Shown: positions 8,071-17,650 of the stretch, in pieces
How positions within the stretch are numbered: the first letter of the stretch is position 1
How the letters are laid out: the number at the start of each line of letters is the position of its first letter
Origin: Candidatus Fermentithermobacillaceae bacterium
GTDB taxonomy: Bacteria > Bacillota > Sulfobacillia > Fermentithermobacillales > DUSS01
Assembly (NCBI GenBank): GCA_012842495.1
Contig: DUSS01000063.1
Span: forward strand, 1 to 57,926
Reading direction: 5' to 3'
Length of the DNA: 57,926 nt
Translations under genes and position numbers: made by a program
Notes under the pieces: generated by a model
What the model was told of the DNA's origin: nothing
Seen by the model: only the letters and a program-made list of their open reading frames with translations
Databases searched by the model: none

Positions 8071-10176
8071 ATGCTCGATAAAATCATCGACGAAATCAAA
8101 GGAGAGTTTTCGGGCATCGTCGCCAAGCGGCACGTGGAGCAGATATCGAGCTTCCACAGGATCCAGGCCAGTCCCGGCTTCAGGCAAGCGGCCCATTACG
8201 TCAGAAGTTCCCTAGCCGGCACCGGCCTGGAAGCTCAGATATTGCAGTATCCCGCGAAGAAGGGGCCGAGTTTCTGGTCTGAGAGAAGCTTCATGGAATG
8301 GGACGTGGAAGAAGCTCTGCTCGTGCTCTATCCCCCCGAAGGGAAGCCGGAGAGGCTGTGTTCCTTCAGGGAAAACCCGGTGTCCGTCATTCAGAGGTCG
8401 GGCGCTACGCCCCCTGAGGGTATCAGGTGCCAGCTGGTTTACGTGGAAAAGGCAGACGACCCATCCTCCTATGAGAGCACCGACGTCAGAGGCAAAGTGG
8501 TGTTTTCCTCGGGCGACCCCAACAAAATCCGGCAACTGGCCGTGGAGGAACGGGGCGCCGTGGGAATCGTCCTGGACAACATGAACGAATTTCCCCCGGT
8601 GAGGCACAGAATGGACATAGCCGACGCCGTCCAGTACGTGTCCTTCTGGCCTGAAGAGGTGACGGACCCCTTAGGCTTCGGATTTGGCTTCGTCGTATCC
8701 CCTAAGAAGGGCGAGGATTTGAGGAAGCTTTTGAAGTCCGCCAAAGCTCCCGTGGAAGTTTTCGCCAGGGTCCGAACCAGGTTCTATGAGGGCACCATCG
8801 AAGTTGTGGAGGCCTTCATTCCGGGAAACACCGGGGACGAGGTTGTGGCCACGGCCCATCTTTGCCATCCTTCTCCCGGCGCCAACGACAACGCCTCGGG
8901 CGCGGGGGCTCTTATCGAAGTAGCTGCCGTTTTACAGCACCTAATCTCGTCGGGAAAGCTTCCCAGGCCCGTCCGGGGAATCCGGTTTCTGTGGGTCCCC
9001 GAGATGACGGGCACTTACGCCTACCTGGCGACAAACGAGGAGAAAATCCACCGGGTAAAAGCTGCCATCAACCTCGACATGGTGGGAGAAAACCAGGAAC
9101 TGTGCGGCTCGGTTCTGACTATCGAAAGGCCCCCCAGAGCCGCCGCCACCTTCGCCGGAGACGTCGCCTGGTCCGTAATGAAGCGGTTGACTTTCGAGGC
9201 GCAAAACCTCGCCGGCACCGCTTCATATCCCCTTTTCCGGTGGGCCGTGTCGCCTTTTTCGGGGGGAAGCGATCACTACATCTGGTCCGATCCCTCCGTG
9301 GGCGTGGGATGCCCCATGCTCATTCAGTGGCCGGATAAGTTTTACCACACAAGCCAGGATACCCCCGATAAAGTGGACCCGCACATGCTCCATGTGGTCG
9401 GTGTAGCGGCTGCAGCTTACCTTTACTTCCTGGCCTCCGCGGGACCGGTCCAATGCTCGTTTGTGGCTCGAGAAATGGCCGCCCATTACCACCACGAGGC
9501 CAACGAACTCGTCGAGGAGATTCTGCGGGCCGTCACCGGCAAAAACGCTCCTGTGCCGGGAAAAGAAGAGATACCCCCGGAAAAAACCCGGCGCCTCCTC
9601 GCCTTGAGACTCGCCTTCATCCGGGAGCGGAAAATCCTCGATGTGGAAAGCCTCAGGAAGCTTTGCGCCTCACCTGGGCTGGAACGTCATATCCGCGAGG
9701 CAAAAGAGGAAATCCGGCGCACTACCGAATCCGTGTGGACTAGGGGGGTATCCACCCTTGGCCTTCTGGAGGCCGCAAACGCGGAGAACCCGGACGACCA
9801 AAGCGGCGCCGCGGAAGAGGCCTTGCCTAACCTGGAAGAGTTGCTGGATGCCCCTGCTTCCGGAGAACTTCCGGAGCTTGTGTCCGAAGCCAGGTCCATC
9901 ATCCCCGAGCGCGTGTTCCGCGGCCCCGTGTCCATAAGGGGCTCGTCGGGCATTCCCCGGGAGCTTCTGGCAGAATGGGAATCCTTCAACAGAAAATGGG
10001 AGAAGCACAGGAGGCTTTTTCCCTACATCGGGTATTGGAGCGACGGCAAAAGGAATGCTCTTCACGTATCCGCGCTTATCGAGGCGGAAACCGGCTGCCG
10101 GGAAACCCAGCTCGTGGTCGACTACGTGAAGCTCATGGAGAAACTGGGGTATTTCAGAATACGCCGTTCGACATGA
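8071..10176 (+). CDS. M28-type zinc aminopeptidase with PA-like insert and C-terminal extension (DUF4910-like)
   Basis: 701 aa, probably cytoplasmic because there is no signal peptide. An N-terminal segment is followed by a PA-like insert at about residues 110-170 ('VYVEKADD', 'VRGKVVFSSGD'). The metallopeptidase core (about 245-460) shows the M28 ligands: His in 'ATAHLCHPSPGANDNASG', its Asp, the Glu in 'VPEMTGTYAYL', the Asp in 'NLDMVGE' and the last His in 'DKFYHTSQDTPDKVD'. About 240 residues follow the core with winged-helix-like character at the end (CRETQLVVDYVKLMEKLGYF). It stands alone on the plus strand between two minus-strand genes, 135 nt from the rhomboid gene. Start ATG 8071 follows AAGGATGACC. 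Confidence 0.85.
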   Translation: MLDKIIDEIKGEFSGIVAKRHVEQISSFHRIQASPGFRQAAHYVRSSLAGTGLEAQILQYPAKKGPSFWSERSFMEWDVEEALLVLYPPEGKPERLCSFRENPVSVIQRSGATPPEGIRCQLVYVEKADDPSSYESTDVRGKVVFSSGDPNKIRQLAVEERGAVGIVLDNMNEFPPVRHRMDIADAVQYVSFWPEEVTDPLGFGFGFVVSPKKGEDLRKLLKSAKAPVEVFARVRTRFYEGTIEVVEAFIPGNTGDEVVATAHLCHPSPGANDNASGAGALIEVAAVLQHLISSGKLPRPVRGIRFLWVPEMTGTYAYLATNEEKIHRVKAAINLDMVGENQELCGSVLTIERPPRAAATFAGDVAWSVMKRLTFEAQNLAGTASYPLFRWAVSPFSGGSDHYIWSDPSVGVGCPMLIQWPDKFYHTSQDTPDKVDPHMLHVVGVAAAAYLYFLASAGPVQCSFVAREMAAHYHHEANELVEEILRAVTGKNAPVPGKEEIPPEKTRRLLALRLAFIRERKILDVESLRKLCASPGLERHIREAKEEIRRTTESVWTRGVSTLGLLEAANAENPDDQSGAAEEALPNLEELLDAPASGELPELVSEARSIIPERVFRGPVSIRGSSGIPRELLAEWESFNRKWEKHRRLFPYIGYWSDGKRNALHVSALIEAETGCRETQLVVDYVKLMEKLGYFRIRRST

Positions 10177-10337
10177 GCGCCCCCACGGAATACCCGGGCC
10201 GTCCAGACTTGACGAGCAGAAGAACCGGCGGCCCGGTGTCTTCCCATCGCGGGCGACCGGCACTCGCCCGCAGCAGCGTCCGCAGTCGAGCAGGCTAAAT
10301 CTGTTTCTAGACGGCCCGGCTTCGCCTCGGTAGAGAT

Positions 10338-11891
10338 TTAATACAGGTAGAGAAGGGAATCCACCGGGGCGTAGTCATCGGTGAGGACGGGCACGTCATC
10401 AAAGAAGATGGCTTTCTCGTACAGACTCGATGCCATCTCCACGAAGCCGGGGAACTTCACGACGGTCCCCGCGAGAGCTCGAGCTTGAGCCAGGACATCC
10501 TCCTTTCGAAGTTTCGCCTGGCCAATACGGGTATATCCCGCCGAGCCGCCGGGGGAAGTACCCGGTACGACGCCTATCACGATGATGTTCCTGAGGGTCT
10601 CTTCCCCTCCCTCCCGCCAGTCCACGGGGAACACGTAGGTTTCGGGAAAGACCGTCTCAAACGTCTTCAGCATAGAGCGAAACAGCCTGGAATGCGGACC
10701 TTCGAAAGCGCCGATCATGTTGTAGGCCACAACGCCACCGGGCCTAAGTTTACTTCTCACGATCTCATAAAACTCCCTCGTCGTGAGATGGAACGGGACA
10801 GCATCGGCGAAGTACGCATCGAGCAGGATTATGTCGTATTTGGAGGGTGTATCCCGGAGGAACATCCTTCCGTCCTTTACTTCGACCTGAAGCCGTTCGT
10901 CTCTGGGAAGGGCGAAGTACCGGTAACACACCTTCACGACTTCGGGGTCGAGTTCGGCCACCTGAATCTTGAGACCGGGGTAGTCCCGCCAAAACCTCTT
11001 GGGAGCAAGTCCCGCACCCAAACCCACCATGAGCATATCCCGGGGCTGGGAATTAAAGATGAGTCCCAAATGGAAGTAGTTGGGATAAGGAAATGCCGAT
11101 TCGAAAGGATCGTCCTTTTTCATTCCGCCTTGTATGGACTTGTCGAATTTGAGCAGCCGCGAATCGAGGGCATCCACAACGTAGATGTGGTGGTACAGAG
11201 ACCTGGTCTCGTAAATCACGTTACCTCCCGGGCTTGGAACGAGATTCCCCAGGAGGGACATGTAAAGCACTGCCGCCAGCAAGGCGACGGCGAAAAACCC
11301 GCGTTTAGACGGCACCCGAACCAGAGGAGGAACTATGCTGAGGCAGGCCAGCGTCAGGAGAACTAGCGAGAGACCAGCTACTATCGAATTTGTGCCCTGC
11401 CAGGAAATCCAGAAAAACGAAGTGAAGAACGTTCCAGCTATGCTTCCCGCATTCGAAACGGCGTACATAAGCCCCGTCGCTCTGCCCGCCCGCTCCACCG
11501 AGGACACACAAAGCCTCACCGCCCACGGGGAAACCATCGCCATGAGAAAAGCGGGCGCGAAGAACAACAACCCGCACGCTGCAAGGGAAGGCCACTTGGC
11601 GGAGGCACCGTAACTTGCAAGCAGCGGCAAGAACTTGCGGGACAGCGCCGGTATGACCGATGTGAAAAACGATGCCCCCAGCAAAACCCATCCCAATGCC
11701 TCGAAATTTGGCCGTCTGTCTGAGAGATGTCCTCCGAGATAGTAACCGGCCGTCAGAGCGACGAGGATTGTACCTATGAGGCTGCCCCAAACCAGGATCG
11801 AACTTCCGAAATAGGGCGCCAAGATTCGCGAACCGACCATTTCGAGACTCATAAGGGAAGCTCCGGAAAGAAAAGCAACCAGGTAAAGCAA
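10338..11891 (-). CDS. membrane-fused spermidine synthase-like protein
   Basis: 517 aa. Residues 1 to about 215 hold six or seven hydrophobic segments beginning 'YLVAFLSGASLMSLEMVGSRILAPYFG', typical of fused MFS/spermidine-synthase proteins. Residues 230-517 form a class I SAM-fold domain: 'MLMVGLGAGLAPKRFW' (motif I), 'VAELDPEVV', 'VEVKDGRMFL' and 'DIILLDAYFADAVPFHLTT'. The aminopropyltransferase-type acidic pair in the last motif is present, but true spermidine synthases usually lack the membrane half, so substrate is uncertain. The TTG start at 11891 has GGAGGGTGAG 8-10 nt upstream. It is transcribed away from the BON-domain gene. Confidence 0.88.
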   Translation of the reverse strand: MLYLVAFLSGASLMSLEMVGSRILAPYFGSSILVWGSLIGTILVALTAGYYLGGHLSDRRPNFEALGWVLLGASFFTSVIPALSRKFLPLLASYGASAKWPSLAACGLLFFAPAFLMAMVSPWAVRLCVSSVERAGRATGLMYAVSNAGSIAGTFFTSFFWISWQGTNSIVAGLSLVLLTLACLSIVPPLVRVPSKRGFFAVALLAAVLYMSLLGNLVPSPGGNVIYETRSLYHHIYVVDALDSRLLKFDKSIQGGMKKDDPFESAFPYPNYFHLGLIFNSQPRDMLMVGLGAGLAPKRFWRDYPGLKIQVAELDPEVVKVCYRYFALPRDERLQVEVKDGRMFLRDTPSKYDIILLDAYFADAVPFHLTTREFYEIVRSKLRPGGVVAYNMIGAFEGPHSRLFRSMLKTFETVFPETYVFPVDWREGGEETLRNIIVIGVVPGTSPGGSAGYTRIGQAKLRKEDVLAQARALAGTVVKFPGFVEMASSLYEKAIFFDDVPVLTDDYAPVDSLLYLY

Positions 11892-12198
11892 TATGTCTCA
11901 CCCTCCACAACACTCATTTCCGCCCGTCGTTGGGAAAACCCTTCGTCTTGATATTCGGATACTTGCTGCGACTGCCAGCGCGCTTGAGCGGTCAAGAGAG
12001 CCGGCGAGGAGGAACGACATCCCGGGGGAAGGCATTCGTTTTTCCGCTCCCCTTCATGCATGGTTGCATATATTTCGCCATCCGAGACTTTTGTATCTGG
12101 AAAGGTATCTGGTAAATTGGTTCTGAGTGCCCGCTCCCAGACCCAGAGCGGACCCGGCGGATAGTACATCTTCTCAACACACAGAAAGGAGATAGCCG
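11892..12198. other. intergenic region between divergent genes
   Basis: 307 nt between the spermidine-synthase-like gene (minus) and the BON gene (plus). It must hold both promoters, but I see no well-formed -35/-10 pair; the AT-rich patch around 12060-12120 is the most promoter-like part. No RNA gene or repeat recognised. Confidence 0.5.
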
Positions 12199-12453
12199 AT
12201 GAGCGTTACGATTCCCGAGAATCTGGACAAGGACCTCATTGATCAAAGCGTTACGGTAAAGGTCAGGGTCGCACTTCGAGAAAACGAGAAGACCCGAGAC
12301 ATATGCAGGTCTCTCAAGGTCGGCACCTATAAGAGGTGCGTGTACATCCAAGGGCAGGTAAACTCTTCCGAACTCAAAGATGCCATTACCGACGTCGCGA
12401 TCAGGGCGGACGGAGTAAACAGGGTCGTCAACCTTGTGGAAGTAAAAGCATAG
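12199..12453 (+). CDS. BON-domain protein
   Basis: 84 aa single-domain protein. The BON pattern is visible: 'TVKVRVALRENEKT' (helix), 'LKVGTYKRCVYIQGQVNSSELKDAITDVAIRADGVNRVVNLVEVKA' split into strand-helix-strand with the conserved central Gly and the terminal 'V.GV..V.N.V.V'. No signal peptide, so it is cytoplasmic, unlike most BON proteins of diderms that bind phospholipid or periplasmic targets. AAGGAG lies 7 nt before the ATG. A strong hairpin follows 37 nt after the stop. Role unknown. Confidence 0.85.
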   Translation: MSVTIPENLDKDLIDQSVTVKVRVALRENEKTRDICRSLKVGTYKRCVYIQGQVNSSELKDAITDVAIRADGVNRVVNLVEVKA

Positions 12454-12490
12454 AAACAGTCGAACTTAAAGACACCTTATAGACACTTAA

Positions 12491-12521
12491 GGGACCGGTC
12501 TCAAAATCCTAGACCGGTCCC
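12491..12521. terminator. bidirectional hairpin between convergent BON and ireB genes
   Basis: Perfect 11-bp stem (GGGACCGGTCT at 12491-12501 with its complement at 12511-12521) and a 9-nt loop. It sits between the stop codons of two convergent genes, the usual place for a shared terminator. No long T-run follows on either strand, so termination may be imperfect. Confidence 0.7.
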
Positions 12522-12534
12522 GGACTTTGCCTCC

Positions 12535-12807
12535 TTACTTATCGCCGTACTGCTCCACGTAAGCTCTGACCAGTTCCTCGAGGATCTCATCTCGTTCGAT
12601 TTGTCTTACCAGGCTCCGCGCGTTGCGATGGCTCGTGATGTAAGTGGGGTCGCCCGAGATAAGATAGCCCGCGATCTGGCTTACCGGATTGTGCCCTTTC
12701 TCTTTAAGGGCCCGATACACTTCAAGGATGATCTCCCGCGCCGTGTTCTGCTTTTCCGTTTTAACCTTAAAGAACCTGGTCTCCTCGAACTCACCCATAT
12801 TCTTCAT
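12535..12807 (-). CDS. ireB: IreB family (DUF965, YrzL) regulatory phosphoprotein
   Basis: 90 aa, with the characteristic '[56 protein letters not shown]' pattern, seen here in full. In Enterococcus, IreB is a substrate of the Ser/Thr kinase IreK and affects cephalosporin resistance; elsewhere its role is unknown. It lies 57 nt downstream of alaS on the same strand, the conserved position. The threonines phosphorylated in Enterococcus are N-terminal; '[13 protein letters not shown]' here offers candidates. The downstream hairpin ends the proS-alaS-ireB unit. Confidence 0.93.
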   Translation of the reverse strand: MKNMGEFEETRFFKVKTEKQNTAREIILEVYRALKEKGHNPVSQIAGYLISGDPTYITSHRNARSLVRQIERDEILEELVRAYVEQYGDK

Positions 12808-12864
12808 CCCCCCGAAGATCCCTTACTCATTCGCTGGCACAGGGAGATATACCTTCCGTCGCTC

Positions 12865-15585
12865 TCACCCGTTCTTGCCGTTTCTTGAAGCTGTCTCCAC
12901 CAGCTCCCTGGCCTTTTTCATACATTGGGCGATGGCGTCGTCCAGGCGTTCGACGGATTTCCCTCCAGCCTGCGCCAGGTCGGCGCGCCCTCCCCCGCTT
13001 CCCCCGAGAACTGCCGCTCCTGCTCTAACGATGCTCCTCGCATCTACTCCGGCTCGGGAATCATCTTCTCTCACCATCACCACCAGGTGCGCCTTGTCCG
13101 AACTCCTGCTCCCCAGGATGACTACGGAGACCCCTTTGTCTCTGAGGTGATCCCCGATGGCCCGTATTTCGTCGGGCGCCATATTATCAAGACGATACGC
13201 TGCTATCTTTTTGTTCCCGGCGCCGGGAACTTCCACTGAATTCCGGAGGATTTCGGCGACGATCTCAGAATCGCGGGACCTGGGTTTTTTGGTCTCCTCC
13301 CTCAGGCGCGCCATCTCGGCCATGAGGGAATCGATTCTCGAAAGAATTTCGGTCCTGGGAACCTCAAGCCTTTCGGCCAGTCCTTTGAGGATATCTTCGA
13401 CTTCCAGGGCGTAGTCTTCGTACGCCTTCCCCGCGACTGCCTCGATTCGCCGGAGGCCGGCCCCTACCGCTCCCTCCGATACGATCTTGAAGAACCCTAT
13501 TTCGCCGGTCCGCTTGAGGTGGGTACCCCCGCACAGTTCACAAGAAACCCCGGGCACTTCGACCACTCTCACCACTTCGCCGTACTTCTCGCTGAAAATG
13601 GCTATCGCCCCTTTTTTCCTGGCCTCCTCCAGTCTCATTTCCCCGGTCGTCACAGGCAGGTCCGACCTTACCCAGCTGTTAACGGTCTTTTCAATTTCCC
13701 GGCGCTCATCCGGGGTGAGAGCGCGACCGTGGGCAAAGTCGAATCTGAGCTTTGACGGCAGGACCAAAGACCCGCTTTGAAGTGCCCCAGGCCCGAGGAC
13801 CTTCCTTAAAGCGGCGTGCAGGAGGTGGGTGGCGGTATGATGGGTCTCGAGCCCCTTGCGCCTTTCTTCGTCAACCCGGGCTTTCAGCGTCTGACCTTCC
13901 ACCAGCGTCTGGCCGGAAGCTTTCACGGTGTGAAGGTACACGCCTGGAGGGGATTTCCTCACGTCGGTCACTACTCCCGCAAGCCGGGGTGCCTCCCCGG
14001 GCGAGGCCGGAACGGTCAGCATCCCCTGGTCAGCTACCTGGCCACCGGCGGTCGCGTAGAAGGGGGATACATCGAAAACGAGGACACCCTCTTCACCCGC
14101 CTCAAGCTTTCGAACCCTCTCGCCATCCTTGAGCACGGCCAGAATCTTCACGTCCGCTTCGAGCTGGGAGTAACCGCAAAACCGCGTCGGGGGGACGTCC
14201 TTCAAGAGCTCCGCAAGCCGCTCCATTTCCTCGATTTCAGCTTTCCTCGAAGCTCTCGCCCTCTCCCTTTGCCTCTCGAGGGCATCTTCAAAACCCTTTT
14301 CGTCTACGGCCATCCCGGCTTCCCTGGCCATATCCCGGGTGAGGTCGATCGGAAATCCGAACGTGTCATACAGGACGAAAACTCTTTCACCGCTCAGGAC
14401 CTTCTCGCCCCTGGCTTTAGCTTCCTCGATGAATTCCCTGGCCCGGGCGCTTCCAGCTTCGAGGGTTTCCATGAAACGAATCTCTTCGGTTTCCAAGATC
14501 TCGCCGATTTCATTGCCACGGGCCAGGATCTCGGGGTAGGCATCTTGCATGATCCCGCCCACAACCCAGACCAGTTCGGCGGTGAACGGCCGGCTTATCC
14601 CCAGCGCGCGACCGAACCTCACCGCTCTCCGCAGAATTCTCCTCATCACGTAGCCTCTTCCCTCGTTGGACGGAACAACCCCGTCACAAGCCAGGAAACT
14701 GCAAGCTCTTATGTGGTCAGCTATGACCCGGTACGGAAAAACCGGCTCGTCTTCCCCAGCTTTTTTCCCCGAAATCTCCTCGACTTTACGGATGATCGGA
14801 ATGAACAGGTCCGTGTCGAAATTGGAGTCGGCGCCTTGCATCACCGAGGCGATCCTTTCCAGCCCCATGCCCGTGTCGATGCTGGGCCTCGGAAGAGGGG
14901 TCAGGTTGCCCTGGGCGTCCCTGGAATACTGCATAAAAACGAGATTCCACAGCTCGAGCCACCTGTCGCAGTCACACGAACCGATTCCACACGAAGGACC
15001 ACACGCGAGCTCCTCGCCCCTGTCCAGAATCAGTTCGGAACACGGACCGCAAGGGCCAGTATCCCCCATCGCCCAGAAGTTGTCCTTCTCTCCCATTTTG
15101 ACGATGCGGGACGAAGGAAGCCCTGCAACCTTACGCCACAGTCTCTCTGCCTCATCATCCTCTCGGAATACCGTGACCCACAGCCGGCCCGGGGGAAGCT
15201 TCAAGACCCCCGTCAGGAATTCCCATGCATACCTCATCGCTTCTTCCTTGAAGTAATCTCCGAAGGAGAAGTTCCCCAGCATTTCGAAAAAGGTGTGGTG
15301 TCTTCGGGTGAAACCTACGTTATCGAGGTCGTTATGCTTGCCCCCCGCGCGAACGCACTTTTGCGACGTGACGGCCCTGGTATACGAGCGCTTTTCGAGC
15401 CCCAGGAAAACGTCTTTGAACTGGACCATACCTGCATTGGTGAAAAGAAGAGTGGGATCCCCCGCCGGAACCAGCGACGAACTGGGGACGACGGTGTGCC
15501 CCCGTTCCTCGAAAAACCGAAGGAACGCTGAACGTATTTCCGAAGACCTGGTGGGAACGAACTCCATTGTCCCGGTAGACTTCAT
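12865..15585 (-). CDS. alaS: alanyl-tRNA synthetase
   Basis: 906 aa from the ATG at 15585, the first codon consistent with family length; GAGGG lies about 10 nt upstream. The frame is open 17 codons further, into the end of proS. Domains in order: class II catalytic core ('FTNAGMVQFKDVFLG', 'SQKCVRAGGKHNDLDNVG'), tRNA-recognition domain, editing domain with the zinc-binding set 'HTATHLLHAALR' and 'CELCGGTHLKRTG', and the C-Ala/DHHA1 domain ending 'GGSGGGRADLAQAGG'. Charges tRNA-Ala and removes Ser or Gly mischarges. Forms a run with proS upstream and ireB downstream. Confidence 0.98.
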   Translation of the reverse strand: MKSTGTMEFVPTRSSEIRSAFLRFFEERGHTVVPSSSLVPAGDPTLLFTNAGMVQFKDVFLGLEKRSYTRAVTSQKCVRAGGKHNDLDNVGFTRRHHTFFEMLGNFSFGDYFKEEAMRYAWEFLTGVLKLPPGRLWVTVFREDDEAERLWRKVAGLPSSRIVKMGEKDNFWAMGDTGPCGPCSELILDRGEELACGPSCGIGSCDCDRWLELWNLVFMQYSRDAQGNLTPLPRPSIDTGMGLERIASVMQGADSNFDTDLFIPIIRKVEEISGKKAGEDEPVFPYRVIADHIRACSFLACDGVVPSNEGRGYVMRRILRRAVRFGRALGISRPFTAELVWVVGGIMQDAYPEILARGNEIGEILETEEIRFMETLEAGSARAREFIEEAKARGEKVLSGERVFVLYDTFGFPIDLTRDMAREAGMAVDEKGFEDALERQRERARASRKAEIEEMERLAELLKDVPPTRFCGYSQLEADVKILAVLKDGERVRKLEAGEEGVLVFDVSPFYATAGGQVADQGMLTVPASPGEAPRLAGVVTDVRKSPPGVYLHTVKASGQTLVEGQTLKARVDEERRKGLETHHTATHLLHAALRKVLGPGALQSGSLVLPSKLRFDFAHGRALTPDERREIEKTVNSWVRSDLPVTTGEMRLEEARKKGAIAIFSEKYGEVVRVVEVPGVSCELCGGTHLKRTGEIGFFKIVSEGAVGAGLRRIEAVAGKAYEDYALEVEDILKGLAERLEVPRTEILSRIDSLMAEMARLREETKKPRSRDSEIVAEILRNSVEVPGAGNKKIAAYRLDNMAPDEIRAIGDHLRDKGVSVVILGSRSSDKAHLVVMVREDDSRAGVDARSIVRAGAAVLGGSGGGRADLAQAGGKSVERLDDAIAQCMKKARELVETASRNGKNG

Positions 15586-15632
15586 CGGTGGATTACCCTC
15601 TTTCAGACACAGGGTGTGAACTTCCGGTTTTT

Positions 15633-17498
15633 TCAAGAATCCGCCACGGGGCGGGAATCCCCGGCGGAAAATCTCTGGAACTCGCCGGCGATGAGCTCGC
15701 TTACCACTTTGTCGAGCTCGCCAAGACCGACCCTTTTCGGGGCCTCATCCCTGCGGCGCTTCACCTCAACCTGCTCATCGCCGAGGGTTCGTTCGGAGAT
15801 GAGGACCCTGATGGGCATGCCGAGGAGGTCGGCGTCTTTGAGCTTCACCCCGGCAGACTCGTCCCTGTCATCGTATAGAACTTCCTTCCCCTCGCGCGTC
15901 CACCTAGCGTAAACGGCCTCGGCTGTCTCCCGAACCTGAGGGTTTGCCCCGAGGGTTACCAGATGTATTTGATAGGGCGCCACTGTAATTGGCCAGATTA
16001 TCCCCGAAGAATCCCTGTTAGCTTCGACGACGCAAGCCAGAAGCCTTCCTACACCCATTCCGTAACAACCCATGACCATCGGCTTGTCCTTCCCGTCTTC
16101 GTCCCGGAAGGTGGCTCCCATTGAAGACGAGTACTTGAGGCCGAGTTTGAACGTGTTACCGACCTCGATACCCCTTTCCCATTTGAGAGGCTTCCCGCAA
16201 CGAGGACACGGGTCTCCTTCTCTGGCGACGATCACATCACCCCAATAATCGACGGGAAAATCTCTGCCCGGGCGCACGCCGGTCAGGTGGTATCCCTCTT
16301 CGTTGGCACCGGCGACATACTCCTCGTCTTCCCTGAGGCTCAGATCGGCGACTACTTTGAAACCTTTGAGCCCCACCGGGGACATGTATCCCTGAACGAG
16401 ACCAGCTTCCTTTATCTCTTCCGGCGAGGCGGGCTCTACCTCTCCGACTTTAAGGAGGTTTGCAAGTTTCCTTTCGTTAACCTCGAGATCGCCCCTTAGG
16501 ACGACCAGCACGAGTTCGCGTTTCTTGGAACCGGCCTTTTCCTTTCCCGTCCCCGCGTTCCCTTCCATCCTCGGCGGGACGGCGTAAACCATCGTCTTTA
16601 TGCTCCGCTTGGGCGAAACCCCGAGGTAGCTGCAAACGAGGTCGATGGTGTTCTTGCCGGGGGTACCGACTTTTTCAAGCTTCCCCTCAATCATGCCGGT
16701 CGCGCTCAAGATCCGGTCACGCCTCGGCGGCCGGTCCGCGTTTTCGGCCTGAAGACGCGACCCGTCCCCCAACTCCTCCCTGGCCACCGTCGCCACTTCC
16801 CTGTTAGCTGCGTAACCACATTCCGGGCACAGGACGAGGGTGTCTTCGCCCAGCGGGGTCACGTACATGAACTCGTGGGCCTGGCTTCCTCCCATCATCC
16901 CCACGTCCGACAGGACCTGGACCACCGGCACGCCGCACCGCCGGCAGACATTCCGGTAAGCGGTACAAACGTCTTCGTAGTATCTATCGAGGTCCGATAC
17001 ATCCCTGTGGAAGCTGTACGCGTCTTTCATCACGAATTCCCTGACCCTCACCAGCCCTCCCCGGGGACGCGGTTCGTCTCGAAACTTCGTCTGTATCTGG
17101 TAAACCATGAAGGGGAGGTCCCTGTAGGAACTGGCGAAGCGTCTTGCGAGGTCCGTAACGGTTTCTTCGTGGGTCATGGCGAGGACCATGTCTCTGCCGC
17201 TCCGGTCGCGGAATCTCACCATCTCGGGACCGATATCGAAGTACCGCCCGGACTCTTTCCACAGGTCAGCCGGATGAACCACGGGCATGTTTATCTCCTG
17301 GCCCCCGATGGCGTCCATCTCTTCCCTCATGATGTTCTCGATCTTGCGGACAACCCGCCAGGCCAGAGGCATGTAATTGTAGATTCCGGCGGCCAGTCTC
17401 GCTATCATGCCGGCCCGGAGTAAAAGCTCGTGGGACGGCATCTCGGCCTCGGCCGGTTTGGACCTGAGAGTCTTTCCGAACATCCTCGAAAACCTCAT
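15633..17498 (-). CDS. proS: prolyl-tRNA synthetase (bacterial type, with editing insert)
   Basis: 621 aa from the ATG at 17498, chosen because ProS begins 'MRFSRMFGKTLRSKPAEAE' and GAGGG lies 7 nt upstream; the longest frame adds 13 residues. Class II motifs: 'MPLAWRVVRKIENIMREEMDAIGGQEINMP' region (motif 1), 'FRDEPRPRGGLVRVREFVMKDAYSFH' (motif 2) and 'GCYGMGVGRLLA' (motif 3). The INS editing domain occupies about residues 225-400, and the anticodon domain follows ('VTLGANPQVRETAEAVYARW'). A basic, lysine-rich insertion in the editing domain (NAGTGKEKAGSKKRE) is unusual. The 47-nt gap to alaS suggests co-transcription. Confidence 0.98.
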   Translation of the reverse strand: MRFSRMFGKTLRSKPAEAEMPSHELLLRAGMIARLAAGIYNYMPLAWRVVRKIENIMREEMDAIGGQEINMPVVHPADLWKESGRYFDIGPEMVRFRDRSGRDMVLAMTHEETVTDLARRFASSYRDLPFMVYQIQTKFRDEPRPRGGLVRVREFVMKDAYSFHRDVSDLDRYYEDVCTAYRNVCRRCGVPVVQVLSDVGMMGGSQAHEFMYVTPLGEDTLVLCPECGYAANREVATVAREELGDGSRLQAENADRPPRRDRILSATGMIEGKLEKVGTPGKNTIDLVCSYLGVSPKRSIKTMVYAVPPRMEGNAGTGKEKAGSKKRELVLVVLRGDLEVNERKLANLLKVGEVEPASPEEIKEAGLVQGYMSPVGLKGFKVVADLSLREDEEYVAGANEEGYHLTGVRPGRDFPVDYWGDVIVAREGDPCPRCGKPLKWERGIEVGNTFKLGLKYSSSMGATFRDEDGKDKPMVMGCYGMGVGRLLACVVEANRDSSGIIWPITVAPYQIHLVTLGANPQVRETAEAVYARWTREGKEVLYDDRDESAGVKLKDADLLGMPIRVLISERTLGDEQVEVKRRRDEAPKRVGLGELDKVVSELIAGEFQRFSAGDSRPVADS

Positions 17499-17608
17499 AT
17501 CTTCACCCTCTCGCAGAAGCTCATAGGTAAAACGCACAACCAGCGAAGCCCGGCCTTTGACAGGTCATTTCTAAGGAGTAAACCGAGTTATACCTGGGCT
17601 ATGCTGCC

Positions 17609-17637
17609 ATTATATCCATGCCAGCGGCCGGAATCAA
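17609..17637 (-). promoter_or_regulatory. sigma-A-type promoter for proS-alaS-ireB
   Basis: On the minus strand TTGATT (17637 to 17632), a 17-nt spacer and a perfect TATAAT (17614 to 17609). The inferred start leaves about 100 nt of leader before proS; I see no T-box motif in it. Confidence 0.7.
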
Positions 17638-17650
17638 GGAACGAAAAGCC

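Noticed and set aside
13816-15531. 571-codon open frame on the plus strand opposite alaS
   Set aside because: It is the antisense shadow of a GC-rich gene: no ribosome site, Arg/Pro/Gly-rich composition and no domain pattern. The same holds for long antisense frames opposite mltG, ptsI, pilC and ypeB.
17498-17610. T-box leader for proS
   Set aside because: The leader is about 100 nt, too short, and lacks the T-box sequence and specifier-loop pattern.
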